The notes under the pieces: generated by a model
What the model was told of the DNA's origin: nothing
Seen by the model: the letters and a program-made list of their open reading frames with translations, nothing else
The model's database searches: none
Made by a program: the position numbers and the translations under genes
Source of the DNA: Cyanobacteria bacterium SZAS-4
GTDB taxonomy: Bacteria; Cyanobacteriota; Vampirovibrionia; Obscuribacterales; Obscuribacteraceae
Length of the DNA stretch: 64,000 nt
Direction of reading: 5' to 3'
Assembly (NCBI GenBank): GCA_018266255.1
Contig: JAFEAT010000003.1
Location: forward strand, 186,001 to 250,000
In this document: in pieces, positions 51,435 through 61,700 of the stretch
Position numbering within the stretch: position 1 is the first letter of the stretch
Layout of the letters: the number at the start of each line of letters is the position of its first letter

Positions 51435-54203
51435 ATGACCACTGCGATTCTAATTCTTGAAACGCCTGATGTTGGACCTTCCAATAGAGTTCTCGGCTGC
51501 ATTGAAGTGACACAAGGAAACAAGAGAAGGAGTCTGCCGCTTACGTCGGTGCAAATAGCTGCTCGAGTTGCGGATCGGCTCGCCCATGTAACTATCAAAG
51601 AAACCTTCAAGAATCCATATAGCGATCATCTTGAAGCAGTTTATATTTTTCCTCTGGCTGGTGGCAGCGCTGTTTCCTCGTTCAAGATGATGGTAGGTGA
51701 GAGAACGATCGTCGGGCGAGTTGATGAGCGTCAAGCTGCACGTGATCAATATGTCGATGCACTTCAGAGCGGGAAGCGAGCCGCTCTGATGGAGCAAGAG
51801 CGCGACGATGTGTTCACTGTGCAGGTAGGCAATCTGCCACCAGGTGAAGAAGTCACTGTCGAAATTACTTATTCTGAGAAACTTGGATATTTCGACAACG
51901 GCACTACCGAATTGCGATTACCTCTAGTGGTGGCACCTCGATACATTCCCGGTCACGCACTCTCGCGTATCAATCTTGGCGATGGTGTAGAGCTAGATAC
52001 AGACATCGTTCCCGATGCTTCGCGAATTTCGCCGCCTCGACTCGCTCTTGGTGTAGATCCAAAGACAGCGCTAAGTCTAACCGTTGAACTGGCTGGTGAT
52101 CAAGTAATCGAAGACCTCAGTTGTTCGCAACATGCAACCAAACTCGGTACCAGCAAAGACGGTTTCAAGGTTACGTTGGCTCGTGAAGACGAATTGCTAG
52201 ACCGTGATTTCGTGCTGCGCTGGCGAGTGGCAACAGATACTTTGCAATCGAATTTCCTTGTTTATAGAAACCCTGAAAACAAATCTGAATGTTATGGAAT
52301 GATATCGCTTCTTCCACCGAAGTCAGATGGTGTTGGTACCATTGCGCGTGATGTCATATTCGTCGTAGACCGCTCCGGTTCGATGAATGGCACCAAGATG
52401 GCGTCTGCCGCCCGCGCTTGCGCTATGTTAATCAATACCTTGGGACCACAAGATCGCTTTGCTGTGCAGGCGTTTGACAATGTGGCCGAGTGGATGAATC
52501 AGTTTGGAAACAGATTCGTTCACAGCGATGAGGGCGGCAAGCAGCAGGGAGAGCGATACCTCCGTGGCATCACCGCTCGTGGTGGCACTGAGATGCACAA
52601 CTCGCTGCAAGAGGCGATTGTCACAATGAAGTCGCGTGGCGAACCGCAAAAACGCCTGCCCATCATAGTTGTGCTCACTGATGGCGAAGTGGGTAATGAA
52701 TCACCCATCCTCAAGCACGTGCAGTCAGAGCTCGGCGACATCCGCGTCTTCGCCATCGGAATCGACACTGCCGTTAACGACGGATTCCTCAACAGGCTGG
52801 CAGCGCTCGGTGGTGGCACCGCGAGTTTCGTGCAGCCCGGGGCACAACTCGAAGATGCTTTGAGCGGAATTGGGCGTGAAATTGGCACTCCAATCGTCAC
52901 TAATTTGACGCTGGAAGACATCAACTGCGGTTTGGATGCAAGTTCAATCGCACCGTGCAGAATTCCAGATCTTTTCGAAGGACGAGCCAGCAATGCCTTC
53001 TTCAAGTTCTCCGCTTCCAAATTGAAAGAGTTGGCAAATGCTAAATTGAAGGTGAAAGGACGCCTGACAGACGGCGGAAAGTTCGTCCAGGAAGTGCGCG
53101 CCAAAGTGATCGACAACCCTGCGCTTGCTCAACTCTGGGCAAAGAGTTATGTCGTCGATTTGGAAGACCAGTACAGAATTTCCAACACGCATGCGCAAAG
53201 CGCACTGCACGCGCAGATAGTCAACGTTGCCATGGCGCATTCGTTGCTGACCAAATTCACGGCGTTTGTCGTTGTTGACGAAGCTGAAATCGTCAATTCC
53301 AGCGGCGCAATGCGCACTGTTGTGCAGCCAGTGCAGATGCCTGCTCAATGGACGAACGAACAGAGTACCGCCACGGGGGCAAACCTGCCCCTGCGACAGA
53401 CCAGCAGACTGATGGGTCAGCTTGTGCGCCAGCGCATACACGTGCCGCAGGAACAGCAAGATACAGGATCTTGGGGCAGCGCAACCGGTGCAAGCTGGGG
53501 TGAAGGTAGCGGTGGATCACCTCCTGGCGGTGGTGGTTGGGGTGGCGGAAGCTATGGCAGTGCACCGAGTCCACAAGCTCCAGCGCCAAGAGCTAAGCAA
53601 GAGAAGTCTCAGGACGGTTGGGCTCAACCGGCGGCGTTCGACAGTTCATCAGCTCCCGAGCCGATGGCTGCACCTACACCGATGGGAGCGCCACCACCGA
53701 TGCAGGCACCTGACGCGCAGAATGCGCCATGTGCACCAGCTTCTCCAGCTGCAGGACAATCGCTTTCTCAATGGGCGAAAGAGTGTGCCGATAAGGTGCA
53801 AGCGCTGCCCGAGATGTTGAAGAAGAAAGCTAAGGACCAGAGTTCGACGAACAAGACATTGCTTAACTCGTTCAAAGAGCTGGTGACGGAGCTGAATGAG
53901 GTGTTTGGCGAGATCAAGAATGGCAAAGATGGAAAACAGTTGGATGTCAAAAAATTGGCGGATTTAAGATTACGACTGCTCAATGAGCTATCGCACTCAG
54001 ACATAGCTGACCGTCTGCCGCTGCTTCAGCGATATCTGCGAGCCGATCTCGTTAACTTGATTCATTCGATTGAGGCAACGAAAGTGGCTTCCAGCTCCCT
54101 TAGGAAAATGGTGAGCGAGCAAGAATCAGTGTTCAAGAAGGTTGTTGAAGAATCGAGTGCAATCGAGGCAAGCAGCAGACCATTCTGGCAGGCAAACGTT
54201 TAA
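51435..54203 (+). CDS. VIT and von Willebrand A domain protein
   Basis: A 922-residue protein with an N-terminal VIT domain (residues about 30-160; RVADRLAHVTIKETFKNPYS, YIFPLAGGSAVSSFKMMVGE, and VDERQAARDQYVDALQSGKR) and a VWA domain (about 305-480). The MIDAS motif is D312-x-S314-x-S316 in FVVDRSGSMNGTKM, with Thr in GGTEMHNSLQEA and Asp in VLTDGEVGNESP. Residues 650-790 are Gly/Pro/Gln-rich low complexity, and the last 130 residues are helical. It has no signal peptide, so it may be cytoplasmic despite resembling inter-alpha-trypsin-inhibitor heavy chains. The pairing with a MerR regulator three bases upstream and a membrane J-protein downstream suggests a protein-assembly or stress module. 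Confidence 0.88.
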   Translation: MTTAILILETPDVGPSNRVLGCIEVTQGNKRRSLPLTSVQIAARVADRLAHVTIKETFKNPYSDHLEAVYIFPLAGGSAVSSFKMMVGERTIVGRVDERQAARDQYVDALQSGKRAALMEQERDDVFTVQVGNLPPGEEVTVEITYSEKLGYFDNGTTELRLPLVVAPRYIPGHALSRINLGDGVELDTDIVPDASRISPPRLALGVDPKTALSLTVELAGDQVIEDLSCSQHATKLGTSKDGFKVTLAREDELLDRDFVLRWRVATDTLQSNFLVYRNPENKSECYGMISLLPPKSDGVGTIARDVIFVVDRSGSMNGTKMASAARACAMLINTLGPQDRFAVQAFDNVAEWMNQFGNRFVHSDEGGKQQGERYLRGITARGGTEMHNSLQEAIVTMKSRGEPQKRLPIIVVLTDGEVGNESPILKHVQSELGDIRVFAIGIDTAVNDGFLNRLAALGGGTASFVQPGAQLEDALSGIGREIGTPIVTNLTLEDINCGLDASSIAPCRIPDLFEGRASNAFFKFSASKLKELANAKLKVKGRLTDGGKFVQEVRAKVIDNPALAQLWAKSYVVDLEDQYRISNTHAQSALHAQIVNVAMAHSLLTKFTAFVVVDEAEIVNSSGAMRTVVQPVQMPAQWTNEQSTATGANLPLRQTSRLMGQLVRQRIHVPQEQQDTGSWGSATGASWGEGSGGSPPGGGGWGGGSYGSAPSPQAPAPRAKQEKSQDGWAQPAAFDSSSAPEPMAAPTPMGAPPPMQAPDAQNAPCAPASPAAGQSLSQWAKECADKVQALPEMLKKKAKDQSSTNKTLLNSFKELVTELNEVFGEIKNGKDGKQLDVKKLADLRLRLLNELSHSDIADRLPLLQRYLRADLVNLIHSIEATKVASSSLRKMVSEQESVFKKVVEESSAIEASSRPFWQANV

Positions 54204-54239
54204 CCGGCGACATGTGGCTGGCTGGCGAGGGACGAAGGG

Positions 54240-54257
54240 GCGCGACGCAAGTCGCGC
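54240..54257. repeat. Short GC hairpin between VIT/VWA and J-protein genes
   Basis: GCGCGAC-gcaa-GTCGCGC, a 7-bp perfect stem flanked by GGG and TCC, 36 bp after the VIT/VWA stop. It has no T-run. Its flanks recall the REP-like palindromes, but its core differs. Confidence 0.55.
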
Positions 54258-54374
54258 TCCTTCATGTTCTTCGTCGTATCCTTCATCATGTTCAAAACCC
54301 CTTCTGCTTCACTGCCCTTCATGTTCAACTGGGTGATACCATTGTCAAACCGAGTCGACGAAAAAGGCGGACAA

Positions 54375-54983
54375 ATGAACGAGTCTGAAATCAGGCGCCA
54401 ACTCTGCGACATACTGGGAGTAAGCGCTCAGGCATGCGAAGAAGAAATTAAAAAGGCATACACCACTGAAGCCAAGAAATGGCACCCCGACAGAGTTCAA
54501 CATAATCCTGAACTGGCTGCCATGGCTGAGAAGAAGCTGAAGGAAATAAATCAAGCCTACGAATGTTTGACCGACCGTGTTCAGTTCGATAAATATGCCG
54601 CGAAGCTCGCTCAAAAGCAAAGCGATGCTACCGCCCACGCCAAGAATCAGGCAGCAAGCCAATCCGCCACGTCCTCAACAGGCACCAGTCAATCTAGCGG
54701 ACATTCTCAATCCAGCGGCTCTGCTCAATCAACGGCAGCGCAAGCACCAGCAGACAAAGCTGGAATCGTGAAGATTTTTCTGGCGACTGGATTATTCGTC
54801 ATCATAGTCGTGCTCGTGGCCAATCTGAGCGCTCCCCGACACGAAGCTCCCTCAAATCCCGGCATCACCTTGAGCCCGTCAGACTCGCCTGGCGCACCGT
54901 TTTCGGGAGCGAGAACTTTCACGCCTCAGCCTCCTGCAGTAGCGCCAGACAGCGCTGTCGGGGCGCCTCCCGGCTCTAATTGA
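54375..54983 (+). CDS. Membrane-anchored J-domain protein
   Basis: A 202-residue protein starting at ATG 54375 (AGGCGG eight bases upstream). It has an N-terminal J domain (residues about 8-68: [40 protein letters not shown] with HPD intact, then [14 protein letters not shown]). A 45-residue Ser/Gln-rich linker and a single membrane helix follow ([20 protein letters not shown], about 134-153), then a Pro/Ser-rich end. It has no Gly/Phe-rich or zinc regions of DnaJ, so it is a class C co-chaperone that would recruit DnaK to the inner membrane face. The client may be the VIT/VWA protein upstream, which is an inference from adjacency. Confidence 0.87.
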   Translation: MNESEIRRQLCDILGVSAQACEEEIKKAYTTEAKKWHPDRVQHNPELAAMAEKKLKEINQAYECLTDRVQFDKYAAKLAQKQSDATAHAKNQAASQSATSSTGTSQSSGHSQSSGSAQSTAAQAPADKAGIVKIFLATGLFVIIVVLVANLSAPRHEAPSNPGITLSPSDSPGAPFSGARTFTPQPPAVAPDSAVGAPPGSN

Positions 54984-55297
54984 AAGCACCATATGTAGTA
55001 TCAGATTGATTGGAGCGGCAGGGCTGCCGCGGGCTGGTTGAACCACCAACTCCAGACCTTGAATGTTAAGCCCTGCTAAATGTTTCGGGTTTAACCGAAG
55101 ACGGAACTTCGCCGCCTGGCGACACGTCTTACGGTCTACTAAGTTGACTTTAAGCTTGATCTTCCTAATAAAATCAATGCTTTTGTCTAGTTATCAACAG
55201 GCATCTGTATAATAGAATTACTCGTGCCCTTTTTACAAGGGATTTCGTCTGGTTCATCGTCCACACCGAGACGTCCTTTCGAGCGGGAGATATAAAT
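54984..55297. other. Intergenic region with several hairpins
   Basis: About 310 bp before the E2-like gene. GCGGCAggGCTGCCGC-type dyad at 55015-55030, TGGTTgAACCA at 55035-55045, and AAGAC (55098-55102) with GTCTT (55126-55130) enclosing GCCgcctGGC. The order suggests a multi-stem RNA of 100-120 nt. No known riboswitch or 4.5S-type motif was recognised. The start of the next gene is TTG 55298 with GGGAGA nine bases before. Confidence 0.5.
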
Positions 55298-56143
55298 TTG
55301 AATTCTTCGGAACAGCCAACGAGCCACTTTACGACAAAAAGTTACCCGCGCCCCCGATGGAATGTCCTCGATATGATTTCGTTTATTCGAGGCAACGCAG
55401 TTCCCACCTATCTTTGGGCCGACATCGACATGACCTGGGCGGAAGAGTTCCGCCAGAAGTTGAAAGCCGCAGGCGTTAAAACAACTGTCACAGCCATTTT
55501 GCTGAAGGCAATCGGCATCGCACAGCGTACTCATCCAGATACCCGGACGGCCATATACCCATGGGGAAAGATGGTCACTCTCAACGACATCGTCGCAGGC
55601 TTCACAGTCGAGCGCTTCGTCGGCACCCAGCCAGCAGTATTTTTCGGTGCCATTAAAGCACCTGACACCAAATCGGTTGAAGAAATTGCGTCCGAACTTC
55701 AAGCATACGGTTCGGCCGATTTCAAAGAAGTTGGACCGCTCGATGTCCAAGACCGCTTCAATAACATGCCATGGTTGTTCCGCCGCTTCATTTTGTGGAT
55801 GGGAATGACTTTCCCATCGTTCCGTCTGAAGCATCAGGGCGCAACTTTCGGTCTGAGTTCTCTCGGAAAATTCGGAATTACATCTGTAGTTCCGCCTTGT
55901 GCAACCACATCGACTTTCGGCATCGGAACAGTAGAAGATAGAGCAGTAGTGAGAAACGGAAAGATTGAAATACGTCCGATGATGACTATCAGTTTGAACT
56001 TCGACCATAGAGCAATCGACGGCGCACCAGCAGCGAGATTCTTGCAAGACATCATCAAGCTGATGGAGGGTGGTCTCGAGAATTACGTTCAAGGCAACGA
56101 GAACTCGAGCTCTACGTCTTCGATGACGTCGTCTTTCACGTAA
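55298..56143 (+). CDS. Stand-alone 2-oxoacid dehydrogenase E2-type acyltransferase domain
   Basis: A 281-residue protein made of only the catalytic domain of E2 (CAT-like) acyltransferases. VPTYLWADIDMTWAEEFRQK and TVTAILLKAIGIAQRTHPDT match the first half. VVPPCATTSTFGIGTVEDRA, MTISLNFDHRAIDGAPAARF and LQDIIKLMEGGL match the second, with the catalytic His-x-x-x-Asp-Gly in DHRAIDG. The lipoyl and E1/E3-binding domains are missing, and no E1 or E3 gene is near. The frame starts at TTG 55298. Such lone E2 domains have been seen in other bacteria without a settled role. An acyl transfer reaction with an unknown donor is inferred. Confidence 0.85.
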   Translation: MNSSEQPTSHFTTKSYPRPRWNVLDMISFIRGNAVPTYLWADIDMTWAEEFRQKLKAAGVKTTVTAILLKAIGIAQRTHPDTRTAIYPWGKMVTLNDIVAGFTVERFVGTQPAVFFGAIKAPDTKSVEEIASELQAYGSADFKEVGPLDVQDRFNNMPWLFRRFILWMGMTFPSFRLKHQGATFGLSSLGKFGITSVVPPCATTSTFGIGTVEDRAVVRNGKIEIRPMMTISLNFDHRAIDGAPAARFLQDIIKLMEGGLENYVQGNENSSSTSSMTSSFT

Positions 56144-56277
56144 ATCTTATCGTCTCGAAAATCTGACCGTTACCATTGCGAATGGGTGGGTGGCCTGCAC
56201 CATATGTGCCACCATATTTCGGGGCACAGCGCGACTTGAGCGCATCTTACTTCTTCACCGAAATTGCACTTTCGAAA

Positions 56278-57498
56278 TTAAGTCCAAATCCATTGCATAC
56301 GAGATGGTAGTGTCAGACCTAGTTTTACGAGCGTTTCGTCTAACGTGCCGCCGCTCTTTTGTGTGTTCGACAGAGCCTGCACCGCCTGCTCATTAGAAAC
56401 ATAACCTTCACGCAAAAGTGAAAAGCAGCGCAACGCGACATACAGTGTGGCTTCGTTCACCATTCCCGCTGCCAATACTTTCTTTCCTACTTTGATCGAA
56501 CTTTCTTCTTCGCTCGAAACCACGCCGGCGATTTGTTCTCCGGTTGCTATTTCCGACTGCGCCAGCAATTCTTGCATCGTCAAAATCGGTGGCGTAACTT
56601 GAGGCGGTGGTTGCAACTCCGCCACTGCCTGATAAACCGAGACCTCTTTCACTCGCACTTGCTTCAGCGCTTCTGCAGCCTGATAGGCACGTAGCGTGTC
56701 ATTCGAGACCATATCTTGCAGATATACTGCAGCTTCCAAGACCGGATTGGTTACGTGTCCTTGTTCGAGCAAAATCTGTCCGAATTGTTTTTCTTTGACG
56801 ATTTCGATTTCAAGACATTCGAGCATGTCGCTCTCGCCCATGAATCCCGCCATCAAACAGAGCTCGCCTATTTTGACGGCTTGACCAGGTGTTTCACGGT
56901 AAAGTCCCAGCTCGAAGAGCGCTTGTTCGATGCTGATGCGGCGGCGACCAACTGCTTGCAGTCCTTGAATAGCATCTTCCTTTGAAATTTTTCCGTCCCG
57001 AATCAAAAGTTGTGCGGCGAGGGCCGATGACATCATCCAGGTCGACAAATCGCGATTGAGTACGAGAATCCGTCCCATCTGCATGCCGCTGTCGTGGGCT
57101 CGCGTCAGCGCCCGACCAAGTTGCTCCTGATTGATCATCGATGCTGCCAGCATCAGATTCGTCAAGTCGTTTCCAACAGCCGAGACGACCATCGTCTTTT
57201 TGTGGACGGAGCTCAAAACGGTGACAGCTTCATCCAAATCGAGATGATTTTGCTTAGCGAAACGCAACGCCTTGACTGCCATGTCGAGGGAAATTTTTCC
57301 CTCTTTGATCATTTCTTGCGCTTCCATGACCGATTTGAGCGATAACTCTGAAGCGTGCCCGAGCATAATCAGAGCGCGTTCCAGTGGAACGTTCAAATTC
57401 TTCGCGCTTTTGACCGCTTCATCGATCTTCGGCTGCGCAACTGTATTTGTGCCAGTAAGCAAAATTACTAGGGTTTCTGAAAACTTCTTTTCAACCAT
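56278..57498 (-). CDS. MshEN-like helical repeat protein
   Basis: A 406-residue cytoplasmic protein built of about six repeats of some 60 residues, each a small helical domain with the pattern of the GspE/MshE N-terminal (MshEN) fold. Examples: LTNLMLAASMINQEQLGRAL, LSTWMMSSALAAQLLIRDGK, VKIGELCLMAGFMGESDMLE and IKVGKKVLAAGMVNEATLYV. MshEN domains bind cyclic di-GMP in some ATPases through an RLGxxL motif, but the exact ligand residues are not present here in every repeat. No ATPase domain is present. The function is unknown; ligand-binding or scaffold roles are possible. Confidence 0.65.
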   Translation of the reverse strand: MVEKKFSETLVILLTGTNTVAQPKIDEAVKSAKNLNVPLERALIMLGHASELSLKSVMEAQEMIKEGKISLDMAVKALRFAKQNHLDLDEAVTVLSSVHKKTMVVSAVGNDLTNLMLAASMINQEQLGRALTRAHDSGMQMGRILVLNRDLSTWMMSSALAAQLLIRDGKISKEDAIQGLQAVGRRRISIEQALFELGLYRETPGQAVKIGELCLMAGFMGESDMLECLEIEIVKEKQFGQILLEQGHVTNPVLEAAVYLQDMVSNDTLRAYQAAEALKQVRVKEVSVYQAVAELQPPPQVTPPILTMQELLAQSEIATGEQIAGVVSSEEESSIKVGKKVLAAGMVNEATLYVALRCFSLLREGYVSNEQAVQALSNTQKSGGTLDETLVKLGLTLPSRMQWIWT

Positions 57499-57736
57499 AG
57501 CTCTTGTCGGTTAGTGCCAGTAGTGCCAGGCCCATTATGCCCTATTTTTAACGTAACTACAGCTTGAGCTTCTGGGCTTTTTTTGCCGTTCACCTCAAAC
57601 AGATTCGGTACCTGGCACTTGGGTCAGGAAACGAAACTGTTTCTAGTGTCCCACAAATATTTGCACCGTGAATATGGGGAAGCAGAGAATTCGTTATTGG
57701 TTGAACGAAAGATGCTTAGCAAACAATCTGGGTACG

Positions 57737-58195
57737 CTACTCGGCGTAGACGCGTGCGTGAAATTCTTCGGCAAGGTCGTCGTCGAGCTTGTCTGCGACG
57801 TAGGAGACATTCCAAATCAAGTCGTTGAGCTCCTCTTGATCTAGTCCCAGGATGGGACGCTGGCCACTGACGATAATCACGCCATCGAACGCAGCAACGC
57901 AGCAGTAACTCAAATCTCGATTGATTTCCAGCAGGCGCAAGAAAAATGCTTCCCGATTTTGCTCAGGGAAGTGCAAGATGGGGCTGTTGACGCGAAGTAC
58001 AGGACCGCCCTGGACTTCCTGCACAAAAATGTAGACTTTAGCACTACCTTCGGTGATCCACCAACCGTAGCCATCTGTCGCTTCAACGGTGTGCCCCTCG
58101 AGATCGAGTCCCCGGCGTCGATAGTACTCATGGACCATACCGACGACTTGATCAATAGATACTTTGCTCGCTTTTTTCGTTCCAAAGAGTCCCAT
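57737..58195 (-). CDS. YbjN-domain protein
   Basis: A 152-residue YbjN-type protein, without leader. The domain is clear: VVGMVHEYYRRRGLDLEGHT, VYIFVQEVQGGPVLRVNSPI, then FPEQNREAFFLRLLEINRDL and AFDGVIIVSGQRPILGLDQE with an acidic C-terminal helix. YbjN proteins are related to type III secretion chaperones and cyanobacterial regulators of unknown mode. No secretion genes are nearby, so a generic protein-binding role is more likely. It is divergent from the VOC gene, 112 bp away. Confidence 0.8.
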   Translation of the reverse strand: MGLFGTKKASKVSIDQVVGMVHEYYRRRGLDLEGHTVEATDGYGWWITEGSAKVYIFVQEVQGGPVLRVNSPILHFPEQNREAFFLRLLEINRDLSYCCVAAFDGVIIVSGQRPILGLDQEELNDLIWNVSYVADKLDDDLAEEFHARVYAE

Positions 58196-58307
58196 TTAAT
58201 CTCGCCCTCGCACTACAATATGAAGCTCATTCAGGGTCACAAATGCGGAGCAGATACTGCTTTTGCATCGAAGTTAGATTCTACACCTTCCTCAACATGA
58301 GGTCTTC

Positions 58308-58796
58308 ATGACTACTAAGCCAAACCCAATGCCGGATATGTATCGCACGGTCACTCCAACTCTGACCGTTAAGGACGCATCTGCTGCAATCGATTTTTAC
58401 AAGCGCGCGTTTGGCGCTCAAGAAATTCGTCGCATGTCGTCGCCAGATGGAAGCAAAATCATGCACGCAGAGATCAAAATCGGCGACTCGATGATTATGT
58501 TGAATGACGAATTTCCCGAAATGGGCGTCGTGTCGCCGGAAACTTTGAAAGGTGTTGCATCTAGTATTTACTTGTACATGACTGACACTGACGCTTCCTA
58601 CAAAAAGGCCGTCGACGCCGGCGCGCATCCTATTATGCCGCCGTCGGATATGTTCTGGGGCGATCGTTTCTGCAAAATCAGAGATCCGTTTGGTCAAGAA
58701 TGGAGCATCGCCACGCGCGTTGAAGAATTGAGCGAGAAGGAAGTAATGGAACGTCAAAAGGCATTCTTTGCACAATCTGCTGGTGCGAGAGGCTAA
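58308..58796 (+). CDS. VOC-superfamily (glyoxalase/PhnB-like) protein
   Basis: A 162-residue VOC protein. Two beta-alpha-beta-beta-beta units: TPTLTVKDASAAIDFYKRAF, GAQEIRRMSSPDGSKIMHAE, IKIGDSMIMLNDEFPEMGVV, and then SIYLYMTDTDASYKKAVDAG, MFWGDRFCKIRDPFGQEWSI. The pattern is the PhnB/glyoxalase-like subgroup with metal ligands His (MHAEIKIG) and Glu (GQEWSI). The substrate is unknown. It ends 1 bp before the tricorn start and is likely co-translated. Confidence 0.88.
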   Translation: MTTKPNPMPDMYRTVTPTLTVKDASAAIDFYKRAFGAQEIRRMSSPDGSKIMHAEIKIGDSMIMLNDEFPEMGVVSPETLKGVASSIYLYMTDTDASYKKAVDAGAHPIMPPSDMFWGDRFCKIRDPFGQEWSIATRVEELSEKEVMERQKAFFAQSAGARG

Positions 58797-58797
58797 C

Positions 58798-61700
58798 ATG
58801 AATCAAGAAGGCTATTACCGTTATGCCACCATTAATGGTGACACAATCGTCTTTGTTTGCGAAGACGACCTCTGGTCTGTCACTACTGCTGGTGGCACAG
58901 CTCATCGACTGACGAGTGGGCGTGGCGAATTTTGGACCCCAAAACTTTCGCCAGACGGTCAATATGTAGCCTTTGTCGGGCGCGAGGAAGGGCATCCGGA
59001 AGTTTACATAGTGCCAGTGGAAGGTGGACTTCCGAAGCGCCTGACCTTCATCGGTGGTGAATCATGTGTTGTGTGCGCATGGTCTCCAGACGGCAAGGAT
59101 ATCATATTTGCGTCAGATGCAAAGAATCCGTTCCAGCGTCACAGCGAAGCGTTCGCTGTATCGCGAGAGGGCGGCGAGGTGCGCCCTTTGCAGTTAGGAT
59201 TGGTGAGCTCGATCTCGCTTTTGAGCAACAAAGCAACGGTAATAGGCCGCAATGCTGATGACCCGGCAAGATGGAAGCGCTATCGTGGTGGCACAGCCGG
59301 TGAAATTTGGATCGATGCAGACGGAAAAGGCAAATTCAAAAGGTTGCTAAATCTTGCTGGCAATATGGTTCTGCCGATGTGGTTGAACAAGCGCGTTTTC
59401 TTTTTGTCAGACCATGAAGGCATCGGCAACATTTACTCATGCAAACCTGACGGAAGTGATCTGACTCGACACACCAAACATAGCGACTACTTCGTTCGTT
59501 TTCCTATGACCGACGGAAAACGCATAACCTATACGTGCGGTGGAGAATTGTATGTTCTCGATCCGTCCACCGATAAGAGTCAGAAAATTAGAATCTCGGT
59601 GCCAACTGCCACCAATCAATCGGTGCGCAAGTTTGTTTCGGCGAAAGATTATTTAGAGCACTTTGCCCCGCATCCCGAAGGACATTCTGTTGCTGTAATC
59701 GCTCGTGGACAGCCGATGACGATGGCTAATTGGGAAGGTGCCGTCATTCAGCACGGGCGTGGAAGTCGAAGCAGGTATCGCAGTTGTGAGTGGCTCCCCG
59801 ATGGAACGCGCTTCGTCGTCATTTCTGACAGCGCTGGTTATGAGCAGTTGGAGTTGCATCACGCCGATCAATCAAACGAGCCGATCGTCGCCTGCAAAGG
59901 CGATATTGGACGCTCTGTAGACATGAGAGTGTCACCTGTAGATGACCTGGTGGCAATCGCGAATCATCGTCAGGAATTGTTGATCGTCGATTTGAAAACC
60001 AAATCTGTGAAAGTGATAGACAAGAGTCCTGTCGATCGAATCAGTGGCATCAACTGGTCAGCCGATGGACGCTGGATCGCTTACTGCTGGTCAGGTCAGC
60101 CCGGCACTTGTATTATTCGTATCGCCGCAGTAAAAACGGCAAAGGTTCATGATGTTACTTCTGTCTTGAAACAAGACTTTGAACCCTGTTTCGACCCGGA
60201 AGGTCGCTATTTATATTTCTTGGCCGCGCGCGACTACTTTCCAGTCTATGACTCGCTTCAATTCGATTTGAGTTTTCCGAATTCTGTGCGACCGTTTCTG
60301 GTGACTTTGCGAAAAGACGTGCGCTCTCCATTTGAATTCAAGTCTCCGGCTGAAGAAGCCCTGGAGAAGAGAAAAAATGATCAGGAGAAGGAAGCAGATA
60401 ATGCCCGAAAATTTGACATAGACTTTGATGACATCGAGAAGCGCATCGTCGCATTTCCTGTCGGCGAAGGTCGCTATGGACAGATCGTTGCGACCGCAAA
60501 TCGAGTTTACTTTACCGCTTTTCCAGTCAAGGGAATTCGCCCGAACCACAATTGGTTGGAAGAAGAGCCTGAGCCAGGCGTGCTGAACGCTTACGACTAC
60601 AAAGAGCGACGCGCCGCCCGCATTTGCAATTGGGTCAATCACATTCGTATCTCGAACGATCACAAGGCTCTGTATTACGTTTCTCGCAAAAAAGTTCGAG
60701 CTATCGATACTGAAGAAGGATTCCCAGCCGAAAAGGCTGAGCCCTGGAACCCAGGTGATGCGCCCGGTCGGACGACCCGCAATTTAGATTTGCATCGCGC
60801 TCAAGTTTTGGTGCAGCCTCAGGAAGAGTGGAAACAGATGTATGCGGAAGCATGGCGTCTGCAAAGCGAGCACTTCTGGGATTCATCGATGTCTGACATT
60901 GATTGGAATCTCGTGCACGATCGCTATGCAGCGCTCTTGCCTAAGATCCGTACCCGCAGCGAATTGTCAGACGTGATTTGGGAGATGCAAGGTGAGCTTG
61001 GCACTTCTCACGCGTATGAGATCGGCGGTGACTACAGAGCACAGCCGCACTATCACAAAGGATTTCTCGGTGCGGACTTCGCTATTGATACTAAATCTGG
61101 TGGATATATAATCAAGCGGATTTTACGTGGTGATTCCTGGGCGGAAGACTGCGACTCGCCGTTAGCCGCTCCGGGGCTCGATATCAGAGTCGATGATGTG
61201 ATTGTCGCGGTCGGTGGACGTGGCGTCGGCAAAGATTGCACGCTAGACGAATTACTCGTCAATGCTTCTGGCAAAACAATCAATCTCACCATCATGCGCA
61301 AGAAAGCGAAGCTCAATGTGGCTGTTCATGCGCTTCGCTCAGAACGTATGTTGCGCTACAGAGAGTGGGTTGAAACGAATCGTCAGATCGTGCACGAAAA
61401 GTCGGGCGGACGTCTCGGTTATTTGCACATTCCTGACATGGGTCCGGCTGGATTTGCCGAGTTTCATCGCGGTTACCTCTCGGAAGTCAATCGTGATGGG
61501 CTAATCGTCGATGTTCGATACAACCGGGGCGGTCACGTCTCGGCGCTTCTGTTAGAGAAATTGGCCCGTAAGCGAGTTGGATACGACGTTTCTCGCTGGG
61601 GACCTCCGCAGCCTTATCCGACGGAGTCGGTTGCGGGACCGATGGTGGCTATCACAAATCAGTTTGCTGGTTCAGACGGCGACATCTTCAGCCACTGTTT

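Noticed and set aside
55013..55140. 4.5S/SRP RNA
   Set aside because: The conserved SRP Alu/S-domain apical motif (GGAAGCAGCC-like) is missing.
55187..56092. A 301-codon minus-strand frame opposite the E2-like gene
   Set aside because: Cys/Arg-rich product with no family; the plus frame has a clear E2 domain.
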